Made by a program: the position numbers and the translations under genes. DNA of 40,938 nt from an uncultured Clostridia bacterium (lineage in GTDB: Bacteria; Bacillota; Clostridia; Christensenellales; UBA1242): assembly GCA_944381155.1 (NCBI GenBank), contig CALWKA010000002.1:1-40938 (forward strand), read 5' to 3'. A model generated the notes under the pieces. It was not told where the DNA came from. It saw nothing but the letters and a program-made list of their open reading frames with translations, and searched no databases. Shown here piece after piece: positions 33,301 through 40,057 of this stretch. Every line of letters begins with the position of its first letter. The first letter of the stretch is position 1.

Positions 33301-35474
33301 TTTATTGACAAACTATATCCGTTGTCGTGTTTGAATACAATTTCATATTCTCCTATATCCGTATTTTTATTGAATATGAAAAGAATTGCATTATTTACAC
33401 CGCTGGTTGCGTTGAAAGTGTAAGTTATGGTCTGTTCGCCCGCGAGCGTATTATCCACATTGTCCTTTCCATTCCCGTCATTTATCGTATATTGTTTGAT
33501 TTTGAGTGGATTGTCCGCACCGCCAATGACACTCACTTCAAAATCTGCACTTGTCAATTCGCGATCTTTATCCCCCAACACATTTCCCGGTCCTACATAC
33601 AATAAATATGCGTGCACATCAAGATTGTCCGTGCCTTCAAGCCTATTGAGATAGACATTGCTCACCGGATATGGAATAGCATTGTTGTCTGTATACAATG
33701 TGTCTGTATACGCATTGTTTTGCTGACTCAAATAACCCGCATTAACTTCAAGGTCCTGCACTCCTTCTAGTCTATTAAAAGTGATATCAATCACCGTGCT
33801 AGAAATTGGCTCAAGATATTCATAATTGCCCGAATAATAGGTAAATACACTCATACCCAAGCCATAATTGTCTTGAACGACATCTGTTTCCACATATTTT
33901 ATATACAAGTTGTCCGTGCTTTCAAATGATTCGCTCACCAAAGTTTGAGACACAGCATCGTAATAAAACATCATAGGTTGGTTATATAGATAAAATTCCA
34001 AAACATATTTATTATCTCTGAAGAAATGCCCGCTATACTCACCATTCGTGATAGGATTCGAAAAATTTTCGTCCAAATAAACGCGGTTGATTCCCACATA
34101 TCCGCTATTGGTGCTCTTGTAGGCATTCAAAAGTTCGGGCTGAACTCTAATTTTCATTTTCTTCAAATCTGAATAACTCTCTTCCACTATAGGATTGAAA
34201 TTAAACATTGCACCCAACGCGCTACCGCTAGAAACATAATAGTCATACAGATCCAAACTATAATTGATATCTACATCTTCTCCCTGCATCTCGACTTCAA
34301 TATCGCTCGGTTTAAGTTCTGGCTTGATTTTGAAAGTCTTTTCAATTTGAGAAATTTCTCCCACGCAATCTTTTGGCACAAGTTTTATAGTTGCGGTCAC
34401 TTCCTTATCCAAATAATCTACTGCTTGGAAAATGATCGTATTGTTTGAATTGTATGCACTGACATTTTTGTTATCTGTTGACAATACAATATCGTAATAG
34501 TCGTAATAATTGATCCTGCCATTATCATCCAAATCTAAATATACATCATTTAAAGTTTCGTCTTTTGAAATGTATTGCAACACGATTTGAATGTTATTGA
34601 AATTATACATCTTGCCGTCTGAAGCAGTCACGCTATCCAATTCTTTTGCAATCAAATGTATGGTATCACCATTATCCAAATATTTTTGATGGTTCACATC
34701 AGTTGACAAATATAAGTCATCTTCTTCTAGCGTGGTGATGAATTTGAATACAATCTTATAATCTGGATATTCTTTTGGCTCATAACCCGTTAGATAAGTG
34801 ACAGGATACATCGCAAGTTCCGCCCCTTCAGCCACTTCTGACTTTACTGTAAATCCTGTTATCAATGAATTGTCCAATTCTGAAGTGACATAAGTCACAT
34901 CTTGAATTTGCGAACTATTCGCAACAACTCTGAAATAAACAGAATCTGAACACTCTTTTTTTTCTCCATCAAACAAAAGTGACACAACTTCGCTAGCATC
35001 AATCATCACAGTGCTAGATCCAGATCGCGGAATTGGCACAATATATGTGTCTGCATTGAGCGCTATGCCATCCGACTTTAGTTGAACATTCAAATCAATG
35101 CTTGCCTCCTTACCTGAAGATGAATGTTTTGCCACCAATTTTCCACTACCTTTCGCACCATTGGCCGTGATGTCGACATAATATGTATCATTTTCAAGCC
35201 TATAATTGCTAACCGATATTAGTTCATACGGTTTCGAATATATTTCCACTTCTCCAATATCCGAACTATCAATCCCTGAAAAACGCACACCCACACTAAT
35301 AGACGCAAAAGACTCATTGTCCTTATCAATAATTAGATTGATAGATTCCACCGAATTTCCACTAGTAGAAAAAAACGACATTTCAAGATCTTTATATTTA
35401 TCTCCACACGCAGAAAAAACAACGCAGGATAGCATCATAATAAATATTAATGCGAAAGTATAGATTTTTTTCAT
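24312..35474 (-). CDS. Giant surface lipoprotein with GLUG-type beta-helix segments
   Basis: A 3720-aa protein, more than a quarter of the window. Signal peptide MKKIYTFALIFIMMLSCVVF is followed by a lipobox-like FSAC with lipid-accepting C23, so it is probably anchored to the outer face of the membrane. Residues 24-1150 look like strings of Ig-like or cadherin-like strand domains. About residues 1160-1690, 2560-2900 and 3030-3500 are beta-helix regions that begin with an NPY/DxxDF..I...Y.L..DIDF type lead-in, followed by many short GLUG-type units such as GGLVGRN, IGGIIGIN, GGLAGIA and VAGIIGRN. Bacterial Ig-like stretches lie between. There is no LPXTG, SLH or transmembrane anchor at the C-terminus (FNFLDVV). 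GGGGAG precedes ATG. An adhesin or surface-structural role is inferred from the domain types. Confidence 0.9.
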   Translation of the reverse strand: MKKIYTFALIFIMMLSCVVFSACGDKYKDLEMSFFSTSGNSVESINLIIDKDNESFASISVGVRFSGIDSSDIGEVEIYSKPYELISVSNYRLENDTYYVDITANGAKGSGKLVAKHSSSGKEASIDLNVQLKSDGIALNADTYIVPIPRSGSSTVMIDASEVVSLLFDGEKKECSDSVYFRVVANSSQIQDVTYVTSELDNSLITGFTVKSEVAEGAELAMYPVTYLTGYEPKEYPDYKIVFKFITTLEEDDLYLSTDVNHQKYLDNGDTIHLIAKELDSVTASDGKMYNFNNIQIVLQYISKDETLNDVYLDLDDNGRINYYDYYDIVLSTDNKNVSAYNSNNTIIFQAVDYLDKEVTATIKLVPKDCVGEISQIEKTFKIKPELKPSDIEVEMQGEDVDINYSLDLYDYYVSSGSALGAMFNFNPIVEESYSDLKKMKIRVQPELLNAYKSTNSGYVGINRVYLDENFSNPITNGEYSGHFFRDNKYVLEFYLYNQPMMFYYDAVSQTLVSESFESTDNLYIKYVETDVVQDNYGLGMSVFTYYSGNYEYLEPISSTVIDITFNRLEGVQDLEVNAGYLSQQNNAYTDTLYTDNNAIPYPVSNVYLNRLEGTDNLDVHAYLLYVGPGNVLGDKDRELTSADFEVSVIGGADNPLKIKQYTINDGNGKDNVDNTLAGEQTITYTFNATSGVNNAILFIFNKNTDIGEYEIVFKHDNGYSLSINCFIYQKMTEDDIGYYFEENDKAFKNSSVVESGGVISTEYLYSDYKSDYIVASGQDIELEVILDEYFDDYYVLGYDFSAEFSDITAESVSNYLKVNNYGNKTEISFLKGTYFNDINNYIRLTISVNVQDYLNIITPDGSETINVGITFFIYEEIAKEDIDINIDSEDLYMYEYLGEYYKDQASVSLEIAIDGEDKQYLWNYVQTQTQESNFNIGVSETFDEQTGETNKNQYRVIWYTQNNDDDRVITNSQGNKNIDLTFRSGQNVSTYYFDIYAELKQFNTTFRFRSRITVNRPIITEYLTLESEINYTTDERQDYYIDLKAGEEYVVEASNHSNEGEVSNDDIYMVIVDNQGNQNYYNTISVDNNTNTLSVREGLLESITELNLIIFAKDALNQIISNSTAGFDDVSSFLMDGDDENIDAYKNAYIIVSIYLSDGSEANPYIVNDADDFWEINDNPSAHYRVMNNIDLSNTTYTGERVITDFDGSIVTYQNNGTSYVYTLFGINLNSSVVNLFEDMEGSISNINFNVNYQYDIATSSDMYLGLINRNFGRLTNVSVVFNGNAEINVRQPSAPYIYFGALVAENRGKIEYSSNTIVGSQGNINLSGNAVTYFGGLVGRNLSIITGYDNSNANANILNANYSLNNSETDSDTEIIFSVYIANQGAMADVEIISTMTNEDSAIGGIIGINEYDQESAQLVGRLSNAFVMGSIRGKYNIGGAIGINKTPELSSVVTVSSGQISAIGQAQTQPIYYVENVKSNVQIVGDTSVGGIVGSDNGGSYKDVHYQILSSTNSGISASSKVGGIAGSSQYGIFLYCSVMSYRWDYNSLDSITGEADIKGNQYVAGIVGYATGDGISLNENENTVKTVIVQSSSVNAYILADTGSVATSNIGGILSNGNADTDSIIFNAYFMGRIDGNFSYLSSPDQTQHFALSNNTNIIYNNVYSVVFDIDLGELVIGNYSNGNGGMLIGGTSDMSGWVDSDVWAYNIEINGGYIYLLNEDGECLFDIAPTSITALIKDDYKLTYNKNELTSLIHLDYYDFILDSTDENYTTIYNQLNERNNTYKLLDLFDFECTPTSLSELRLYAESSNSAIIYINNDKLIVRGEGKATLTFISILNTSIRASVTVDVSNAIGTGLMISDTSTGENAISSDQYIANGKAKQYYIIATGEKDYNGVQYSYRANEEIYLQVDVSTSKEENSTITYANIPEYLNISGIEGTIDAENESVRYIVDADTPFSISILQYLIDGHFIFKITPYTVINYSDETLGNVQINNDLSDSITNFKLYTRLGATNIALNYDSVTLYPNDHTTITAYISTDIELTNDDLNSDLKYSANFYDLEMGLNFENINLQADIEMIRNLGFDESTGLQTVYYRLTILEDAETQSNEPIGLRVTYTLPSGENSSIEFTILPQRINKIEIKNYVYTTEDGANITKSDVLRPVGEGLIIIDIAPSNGYYDYLEISDITGREEIIFAQIDGVKGARLSEMDSPSSDGTGIKLIKNYVGFNGSIYVATMISNRYSSIPHTIRVSAYLNNGEQVGDTFYYTINVKMLPGITVEYLKPNGEVYYTKDNDSAENNTIYIANNVDTRFRITTSNSDGNIDIELDSNYFEMIEDYNNYYILRFKDSTTDLIGNSYTLTFSTTATLENGDYEVATVTLNVKVVEFVIYDIRVTHSRVNSSGDVEIYGDYYVPITLEFYFDETDISYYYANSFWNMVYRYDADITESQGGIYYINEILKSLNTDTSNNGVYNKYLSLENYDTDDDGEMKDISLRGNVLEVYDGNIGTILNLDYLLCLNEDNFWTITTLNEHNTPSIDGSTEDEVMNYSYNYYLNFVNSNSYEEPEVIASEKDFLTMQSGDNVHYILARDLVFDNYDPLDVSVKTFDGNGHTITIRSFASFDEEVIYAGLFREIYDGMIVMNLNVEYLSTNDGMGSYSFGQVSPSTSTFNIVYADICNNPAINYSSAYFGAITPVNNGVITNCSSSGFVALHASTIEAKTTGYNIEFYIGGLVAQNTSTGYITNSTSGLAIFSLANIGGFAYSNEGKIASSCFDASKDLFTYGDQSIAKYSGGGLIFAYNNSVLNTSLVSVAGFVVNNSGEISMSYVESNSTTLRTNNSIGNISAKDNSAGFVYSSTGTIYDCYVDLTKIGANNNKFSGFANENTGSISRCYTYINEGNRSSTEIYMFAPTGTTGVSESYEIINTLDGGYSNNIDGLTSVLTSAMAFASSYPSFTFGDNESAVWYMEEGSTPKLVISLEKVTFNSNQANTESMYYGIRNIRIIKTSVTDDDGHTTEITSYEIINGTYGTRNNPYLIYDIDTWNFYFADGTTHYYRLIKDIDFSSINANPNTSEFTFMGNLQGNNMDLLGLMIYSGSSLNSIGLFRELMSADDVSIKNSIRNIDLNIESILATKTVAVGGLAGMIEDFNVYNIDIIGEGVIVVGANAVGGLAGIARGDFNVETITSNVGVNSTRASSGNRYSIYLSKNNGQEISYNLNSVYYAGSIIGIVDGYQNARFDINNNRDIDSTSYVDVKDTKVYGNITAIGDSVGLAFGFIGEHVRLTDTIVNVDEASILGEQYSAMVIGENRGLVIDAVANSLSENIFANSDNVSSGLVGLNLGGYIENANVSINIIKTSGRSTVAGIIGRNINGTILDSTFGGNLVGYYTGGIIGSDYDRTTLINRTSGAGAIESETRVAVPEDELTYLKNGNNLDRISNVSITNNTLAYWLENMKYFYSYNTIIDQTPFNESIRASRVLGLLTGLSNTENTIYKISYDDENITFNGDASNSYIGAINGAILYNGMEYDIPYSNIIDAEVENSYVTYILGATIATFDAWNGDTYSNSRLVFTSEKDKISNLDYMISKAEGEDSQIYNDFYISTDNANTIVNNAIYSFNLNRHTNRTIQPEQEQQFNMYYEFILTNFDENSNLTVTITNTDADGNVTTGEIVLSAEDISSQISNGNAYITFNPGKKVEINFAGIANEESVSVTYIFNFLDVV

Positions 35475-35537
35475 TTTCTCCCCTATTATAATTTAACCTA
35501 AATGCGCTAAAATATTTTGAATTAAATTAATAATTAT

Positions 35538-35567
35538 ATTATAGAAGATAAACATAGATTTTGTCAA
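35538..35567 (-). promoter_or_regulatory. Promoter of the giant lipoprotein gene
   Basis: On the minus strand, TTGACA (35562-35567), an 18-nt spacer and TATAAT (35538-35543). The leader of about 57 nt ends with GGGGAG before the ATG. The -35 overlaps the possible SigE box of the divergent yabP. Confidence 0.75.
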
Positions 35568-35591
35568 ATAAATTGGAATTAATCATAATTA
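35563..35591 (+). promoter_or_regulatory. Possible SigE-type promoter of yabP
   Basis: GTCAAAT (35563-35569), a 14-nt spacer and CATAATTA (35584-35591). This roughly fits the sporulation SigE pattern (GTCATAT, about 14 nt, CATACAAT), and yabP is SigE-controlled in Bacillus subtilis. No good SigA promoter is visible at this position. The match is imperfect. Confidence 0.35.
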
Positions 35592-35624
35592 AAAATATAT
35601 CAAATATAATTAGTTGAGGAAAAT

Positions 35625-35903
35625 ATGGAGAATTTAGACAAAGAAGCGAAAAAAGAACAATTAATTGTGTTGAGCAATAGATCAAATCTATCCGTTTCAG
35701 GCACAAATAAAATTATCAGTTTGAACCCTGAATTAATTCAATTGGACACGAATTTTGGCGGACTGATGATATCAGGCGAAAATTTGGAATTGGTAAAATT
35801 AGACAATTCCACCACGCGCGCTGAAATTAATGGGAATATAAATTCAATAAAATTCGTGCAGAAAAAAGAAAAAGAACCTTTCTTTAGGAAAATTTTTAAA
35901 TGA
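35625..35903 (+). CDS. yabP: Sporulation protein YabP
   Basis: A 92-aa protein matching YabP/YqfC: LIVLSNRSNLSVSGTNKI, LDTNFGGLMISGENLELVKL and AEINGNINSIKF reproduce the family pattern of a short all-beta domain. YabP is needed for spore envelope or cortex formation in Bacillus and Clostridia. GAGG precedes ATG. The stop codon overlaps the yabQ start (ATGA). The order yabP-yabQ-divIC is the same as in Bacillus, which makes the assignment firm and indicates a spore-forming ancestry. Confidence 0.93.
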   Translation: MENLDKEAKKEQLIVLSNRSNLSVSGTNKIISLNPELIQLDTNFGGLMISGENLELVKLDNSTTRAEINGNINSIKFVQKKEKEPFFRKIFK

Positions 35904-36265
35904 TATTTTCAACTTTCAATCAACTAAATTGTTTTTTATTATTTTTATTTTTTGGAATAATTTTGGGATTAATTTCAAAATTATTTTTTACATTATTTTT
36001 AAAAAATTTTCAAAAAATTGTCATAAAAAACATATTTTATGCCATATTTTACGCATTTTTTTCAATATTTTTTGTTTTTTTAATAAATTATTTCAATTTT
36101 GGGCAATACAATTACGCCTTAATATTTTCATATTTATTGGGCTATTTTTACTTTCTTTATATCAGCAAAAATTTGTTTGCCTTTTTGGAAAACAAATGGT
36201 ATAATACAATAACAAAATTAAAATTGTTTAGGAAGAAGAAAAATGAGTCAAACAAAGAAAACTAA
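35900..36265 (+). CDS. yabQ: Spore cortex membrane protein YabQ
   Basis: A 121-aa membrane protein with four hydrophobic segments (about 8-34, 40-64, 70-90 and a shorter one near 92-98) and a basic tail. Sequence is low in information because the gene is extremely A/T-rich, but size, topology and the position between yabP and divIC identify it as YabQ, which is required for cortex formation. It overlaps yabP by 4 nt and divIC by 23 nt. Confidence 0.82.
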   Translation: MIFSTFNQLNCFLLFLFFGIILGLISKLFFTLFLKNFQKIVIKNIFYAIFYAFFSIFFVFLINYFNFGQYNYALIFSYLLGYFYFLYISKNLFAFLENKWYNTITKLKLFRKKKNESNKEN

Positions 36266-36497
36266 ATTATTTATATTTTTAGCAATTGCGATCATTGCCC
36301 TTCTTTTGATTATAAGCATTGCTCAAATCGTATCTATCAATAATAAACAACGCGAAATTGATAGTCAGCGCTTGGAAATTGATAGACTGAATAGCGAACT
36401 AAATTATTATGAAAATCAAAAGTCGGACAACATTGACGATCCCACTTATGATGACAAAAATGGAGATGTGGAGATAATCACGGAGGAAAATAAATAA
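36243..36497 (+). CDS. divIC: Septum formation initiator DivIC (FtsB-like)
   Basis: An 84-aa protein with a basic cytoplasmic start (MSQTKKTK), one membrane helix (about 9-30), a leucine-zipper-like coiled coil (KQREIDSQRLEIDRLNSELN, about 36-55) and an acidic tail. This is the standard bitopic DivIC/FtsB layout, a component of the divisome with FtsL and DivIB. Its start lies within yabQ, with AGGAAG upstream. The synteny with yabP-yabQ supports the call; B. subtilis DivIC is somewhat longer (125 aa). Confidence 0.85.
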   Translation: MSQTKKTKLFIFLAIAIIALLLIISIAQIVSINNKQREIDSQRLEIDRLNSELNYYENQKSDNIDDPTYDDKNGDVEIITEENK

Positions 36498-37045
36498 TGA
36501 TAATCACGATTACAGGCAAGCCTTGTAGTGGAAAAGGTAGCATTAGCAAATATCTTTGTGACAAATACAATTTTGAATATATCTGCACGGGTGATATGTT
36601 CAGAGAACTATCAAAAAAATATGGCTATCAAAATATTTTGCACTTTCAAAAAGCGCACGACAAAATAAAGGAAATAGACAAAATTATTGACAATAAAATT
36701 GAACAGATTGGCAAGACTAGAATTGACGAAGATATCATCATAGATTCACGCCTTGCTTGGCATTTCATCCCTAATTCGTTTAAAGTATTTGTTGATATCG
36801 ATTGGGACACCGCCGCTGATAGATTATTAAAATCGAATAGGGAAACAGAAAATGTGCAATCTCTATCTAGCGCAAAGCAAACTTTGATTGACCGTTGGGA
36901 CACAGAAAATAATAGATATCAAGAATTGTATAATACGGACAACACCAATATGAAAAATTATGATTTGGTTATAAATAGTGATCAAACTATTGAAAATCTT
37001 TGTGAAAAAATCTATAAAGAATACAAAAAATTTATTAAAAAATAA
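36497..37045 (+). CDS. Cytidylate kinase-like P-loop nucleotide kinase
   Basis: A 182-aa protein with a Walker A loop GKPCSGKGS (7-15), then YICTGDMFRELSKKYG, IIDSRLAWHFIP and VFVDIDWDTAADRLLKSNR (lid region). The pattern matches the archaeal-type CMP kinase/AAA_33-like family, annotated as cytidylate kinase family in many Clostridia. It would transfer phosphate from ATP to a nucleoside monophosphate, but the substrate is not proven by the sequence. Its ATG overlaps the divIC stop (TAATG) and GGAGG lies 10 nt upstream, so it is the last gene of the yabP operon. Confidence 0.75.
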   Translation: MIITITGKPCSGKGSISKYLCDKYNFEYICTGDMFRELSKKYGYQNILHFQKAHDKIKEIDKIIDNKIEQIGKTRIDEDIIIDSRLAWHFIPNSFKVFVDIDWDTAADRLLKSNRETENVQSLSSAKQTLIDRWDTENNRYQELYNTDNTNMKNYDLVINSDQTIENLCEKIYKEYKKFIKK

Positions 37046-37146
37046 ATCTCAATATTATAAATAAAATTTCATAAAATCATATTTATTTTAATATTTTTAT
37101 TAAAAATTTTTATTTTTTTGCAAAATATATAGATAAAAATATGTTT

Positions 37147-37764
37147 TTACTTGTCCAAATAAGGATTTTTGAAATTTTTTTTATTTTCTTGCCTTGCCCT
37201 AGCGATCGCCAATTCGCCAGCCGAAACATCTTTGTTTATCGTGCTACCCGCCGCAATGTAAGCATTGTCGCTGATGAAAACAGGTGCTATCAAATTGGCA
37301 TTTGATCCCACGAAAACATTGTTCCCCACATACGATTTTTGCTTGATCTTCCCATTGTAATTTGCAAAGATTACACCGCACGAAATGTTGCAATTATTTC
37401 CAATTTCCGCATCTCCAATGTATGCAAGATGTGCCATTTTTGTATTCGCACCAATGATTGAATTTTTTATTTCCACAAAATTTCCGATTCTGCAATTCTC
37501 TCCAACAATAGTGTTATCTCTTACATTTGCAAACGGGCCCACACTCGTATGTGCACCTATTGTGGAATTTGTGACAAAACTAGATAAAATCACCACGCCC
37601 GCACCAATCTTTGAATTTTCTATAATGGTATTTGAACCTATCTGCACATCGTTACCAATTATAGAATTTCCTAATATGCAAACATTATATCCAATCTTTA
37701 CATTTTCCCCAATTTGTGCACTTTCAGAGATTTCAATCTGCTTTTCAAAATTTTCTTTTCTCAT
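37147..37764 (-). CDS. GlmU acetyltransferase-domain-only protein (left-handed beta-helix)
   Basis: A 205-aa protein made of hexapeptide repeats and closely matching the C-terminal half of GlmU: GPFANVRDNTIVGENCRIGN, FVEIKNSIIGANTKMAHLAYIGDAEIGNN, NYNGK, VFVGSNANLIAPV, YIAAGSTINKDV and GELAIARARQENK. The catalytic His (AHLAYIGD) is retained. The N-terminal uridylyltransferase domain is absent. ATG 37764 is chosen for its AGGAG site; an earlier in-frame GTG has none. By homology it should acetylate glucosamine-1-phosphate for UDP-GlcNAc synthesis, with the pyrophosphorylase step on another protein. It converges with the yabP operon. Confidence 0.85.
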   Translation of the reverse strand: MRKENFEKQIEISESAQIGENVKIGYNVCILGNSIIGNDVQIGSNTIIENSKIGAGVVILSSFVTNSTIGAHTSVGPFANVRDNTIVGENCRIGNFVEIKNSIIGANTKMAHLAYIGDAEIGNNCNISCGVIFANYNGKIKQKSYVGNNVFVGSNANLIAPVFISDNAYIAAGSTINKDVSAGELAIARARQENKKNFKNPYLDK

Positions 37765-38032
37765 ACTTCTCCTATAATGCAATATATAAAAATATTTGAA
37801 ATTTATACCAAAATATTTTATGCTTTTTATCATTTTAGAGCGGGACACTTTAGCAATTATAATATGACTCTATAAAAAATATTCATACCTAATCATTTAG
37901 CCAATTCAACACCAGAAACCTTATATGTTCCATTTGATTTTTTAAAAATTTTATCAGAGTTTAACTAAAACCAAAATTTGTTTTTTTATCTCAATTTCGA
38001 TAGAACAAAAAGAAAAATAATCTTATATTAGT
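37765..38032. other. Intergenic region, no gene seen
   Basis: AT-rich DNA between divergent genes. A short G/C-richer word (GAGCGGGACAC, 37837-37847) stands out but has no partner repeat. No clear promoter for the minus-strand gene and no RNA structure could be identified. Confidence 0.4.
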
Positions 38033-38061
38033 TTGCTAAAATAATAATAATTTTGTATAAT
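38033..38061 (+). promoter_or_regulatory. Promoter giving a leaderless CPBP transcript
   Basis: TTGCTA (38033-38038), a 17-nt spacer and TATAAT (38056-38061). The expected start at 38068 is the A of the ATG; no ribosome site is present. Confidence 0.7.
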
Positions 38062-38067
38062 ATCCGT

Positions 38068-38961
38068 ATGGAAGAAAAAAAGTTGACTATCAAAGATAGT
38101 TCGGTAGCGTTTTTATCAGCCTTTCTTTTCAGTCAGTTGGCAATCGTATTGGTGACAATTCTTTCTATGTTTATATGCAAATTCGCCGGACTAGATTATG
38201 AAAGTTATCAAACATTTTTCAACACATCATATGGATATTTAATCTTGGCAAGCGTAATGTATCTAGTGATTGCCATAGTATTTTTTTTCATAAATAGGAA
38301 AAAAGACAATAAAATTATTTCAAAACCAAGTGCAAAAAAAATCTTCTTATACATTTTAATCGCTTTGCTATCTTTCCTTACACTATATCCTATCATCACT
38401 TGCATCGATTCGCTTTTGGTCGAATGGGGATTTAGTCTGAATACTTTATCATACGAATTGAACACTTCAGGATACTTCATATCTTTAATTTCAATAGTAA
38501 TTCTACCCGCCGTCGTGGAAGAATTGCTATTCAGAGGACTGATTTTCAAAGGGCTGAAACAATACGGCAAGGTATTTTCAATCACTATCAGCGCACTAAT
38601 ATTTTCAATATATCATATGTCGATTGATCAAATAATTTATCCGTTTTTGATGGGATTGCTATTTGGTGTAATAATGTATAAAGAAAACAACATATTATAT
38701 TGTATTGCCGTCCATTTCACAAACAACTTTGTTTCTCTCACTCTATCCTATCTAGATATCAGTTTGGCGTTCAATCATTGGACATATATATTGTTGGCAA
38801 TAATTTTGTTTATAGCTTTTGTTGGCGTTGTGCTGTACTTTATTTTGAAAAACAGACTCCTTGAGCAAAAAGAAAAAATTTCATCTGAAGGCAAAGTTTA
38901 CTTTTCCGTCTGCCTTGTAATAATGTTGCTAATATACATCATATCTGCCATCCAAATATAA
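38068..38961 (+). CDS. CPBP family intramembrane metalloprotease
   Basis: A 297-aa protein with about eight membrane helices. The three CPBP (Abi/CAAX-like) motifs are intact: EELLFRG (E151, E152, R156), IYHMSI with H183, and AVHFTNN with H216 and N220. ATG 38068 is preferred to an upstream TTG because the latter lies in the -10 box. Family members are Rce1-like proteases; bacterial ones act in bacteriocin immunity or membrane-protein processing, and the target here is unknown. It precedes a second CPBP gene by 43 nt. Confidence 0.9.
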   Translation: MEEKKLTIKDSSVAFLSAFLFSQLAIVLVTILSMFICKFAGLDYESYQTFFNTSYGYLILASVMYLVIAIVFFFINRKKDNKIISKPSAKKIFLYILIALLSFLTLYPIITCIDSLLVEWGFSLNTLSYELNTSGYFISLISIVILPAVVEELLFRGLIFKGLKQYGKVFSITISALIFSIYHMSIDQIIYPFLMGLLFGVIMYKENNILYCIAVHFTNNFVSLTLSYLDISLAFNHWTYILLAIILFIAFVGVVLYFILKNRLLEQKEKISSEGKVYFSVCLVIMLLIYIISAIQI

Positions 38962-39004
38962 CTAATAAATTCTATCGTTAAATTAGTAAAAACTTATAGA
39001 CATT

Positions 39005-40057
39005 ATGAAAAATAAAACATTTTTTAAAATTAATATAATTTATTTCATTGCAATGATTTTAGTTGCACTCATTTTTGTATTGGGATATTTGGGATATTTT
39101 CAAAATGATTATATCTCGACATTCTTAATTCAAATTATGGTTATGTTTGCTATCCCTATGCTTCTATATACTATGTTTGTTAGTAAAAGTTTTAAACAGA
39201 CTTTCAAAGATACCGGGTTCAAAAAAATTAGCATACGAATGATTGGCATTGCAATCTTATTGGGTATTGTACTATATTTTATAAATAACTTTGTTGCTCA
39301 ATTTTTTTCTAGTTTAATATCTTTGTTAGGTTATGAAAATCTGACTCAAACTACCACGGTCGCCTTTTCATACGAACTCCTTTTTAGAGAATTTTTATTG
39401 ACCTGCGTTTTGCCTGGAATTTGCGAAGAATTTTTGCATAGAGGAATTATGCTATTTGCTGGCAAAAAATGTGGCAATACTAGATATGTGTTAATCGCAT
39501 CTTCAATTCTGTTTGGACTAATGCATCTCAATATCAATCAATTTTTCTATGCTGCTATATTAGGATTTTTAATGGGTTATGTAGCAATTGTGGCAGACAG
39601 CATATACCCTAGCATAATCATACACTTTTTAAATAACTTTTTGAACACTTACTTTTATTATGGCTATTATCTAAATTGGCCATTTGCCACATTCGTAAAT
39701 GATATAGAATCTTTGATAGCTTCAAACATATTTGTTTACATTATTGTGAATACTATTTTAATTTGTTTATTGTTGATGTTGTATGTATATCTCACCCGCG
39801 TTTTAGCAAAAGAGCGCGCCAGATATGATGTGAAAAAAATCATCGCCTGCTTGCAAATAAACAATTTGCCAATTGAACAAGCGCAAGCAAAGATCAATCA
39901 AGCTAATGAGATACTCACCAAAACTGAATCTTTAAAATTCAAAAATACCGTCTCTAACGGAGGAAAATTTTCCTTTTTATCACAAGTGTTTTTGATATCA
40001 AGTATAGTTTTAGGTAGTTTGATCACTATCTCTAGTTTTATTTGGGGGATAATATAA
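39005..40057 (+). CDS. CPBP family intramembrane metalloprotease
   Basis: A 350-aa membrane protein with the CPBP motifs CEEFLHRG (E141, E142, R146), FGLMHLN (H174) and IIHFLNN (H207, N210). After the protease core come one membrane helix (about 238-265), a cytoplasmic helical segment with ARYDVKKIIACLQINN (residues 275-315), and a final membrane helix. No Shine-Dalgarno sequence precedes the ATG. It follows the first CPBP gene closely and overlaps rlmH by one base (TAATG), so the two CPBP genes and rlmH are probably one unit. The two CPBP proteins differ strongly and are not a recent duplication. Confidence 0.9.
   Translation: MKNKTFFKINIIYFIAMILVALIFVLGYLGYFQNDYISTFLIQIMVMFAIPMLLYTMFVSKSFKQTFKDTGFKKISIRMIGIAILLGIVLYFINNFVAQFFSSLISLLGYENLTQTTTVAFSYELLFREFLLTCVLPGICEEFLHRGIMLFAGKKCGNTRYVLIASSILFGLMHLNINQFFYAAILGFLMGYVAIVADSIYPSIIIHFLNNFLNTYFYYGYYLNWPFATFVNDIESLIASNIFVYIIVNTILICLLLMLYVYLTRVLAKERARYDVKKIIACLQINNLPIEQAQAKINQANEILTKTESLKFKNTVSNGGKFSFLSQVFLISSIVLGSLITISSFIWGII

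Noticed and set aside
37837..37847. G/C-richer word as an insertion-sequence end
   Set aside because: No inverted partner, target duplication or transposase gene is visible in the window.
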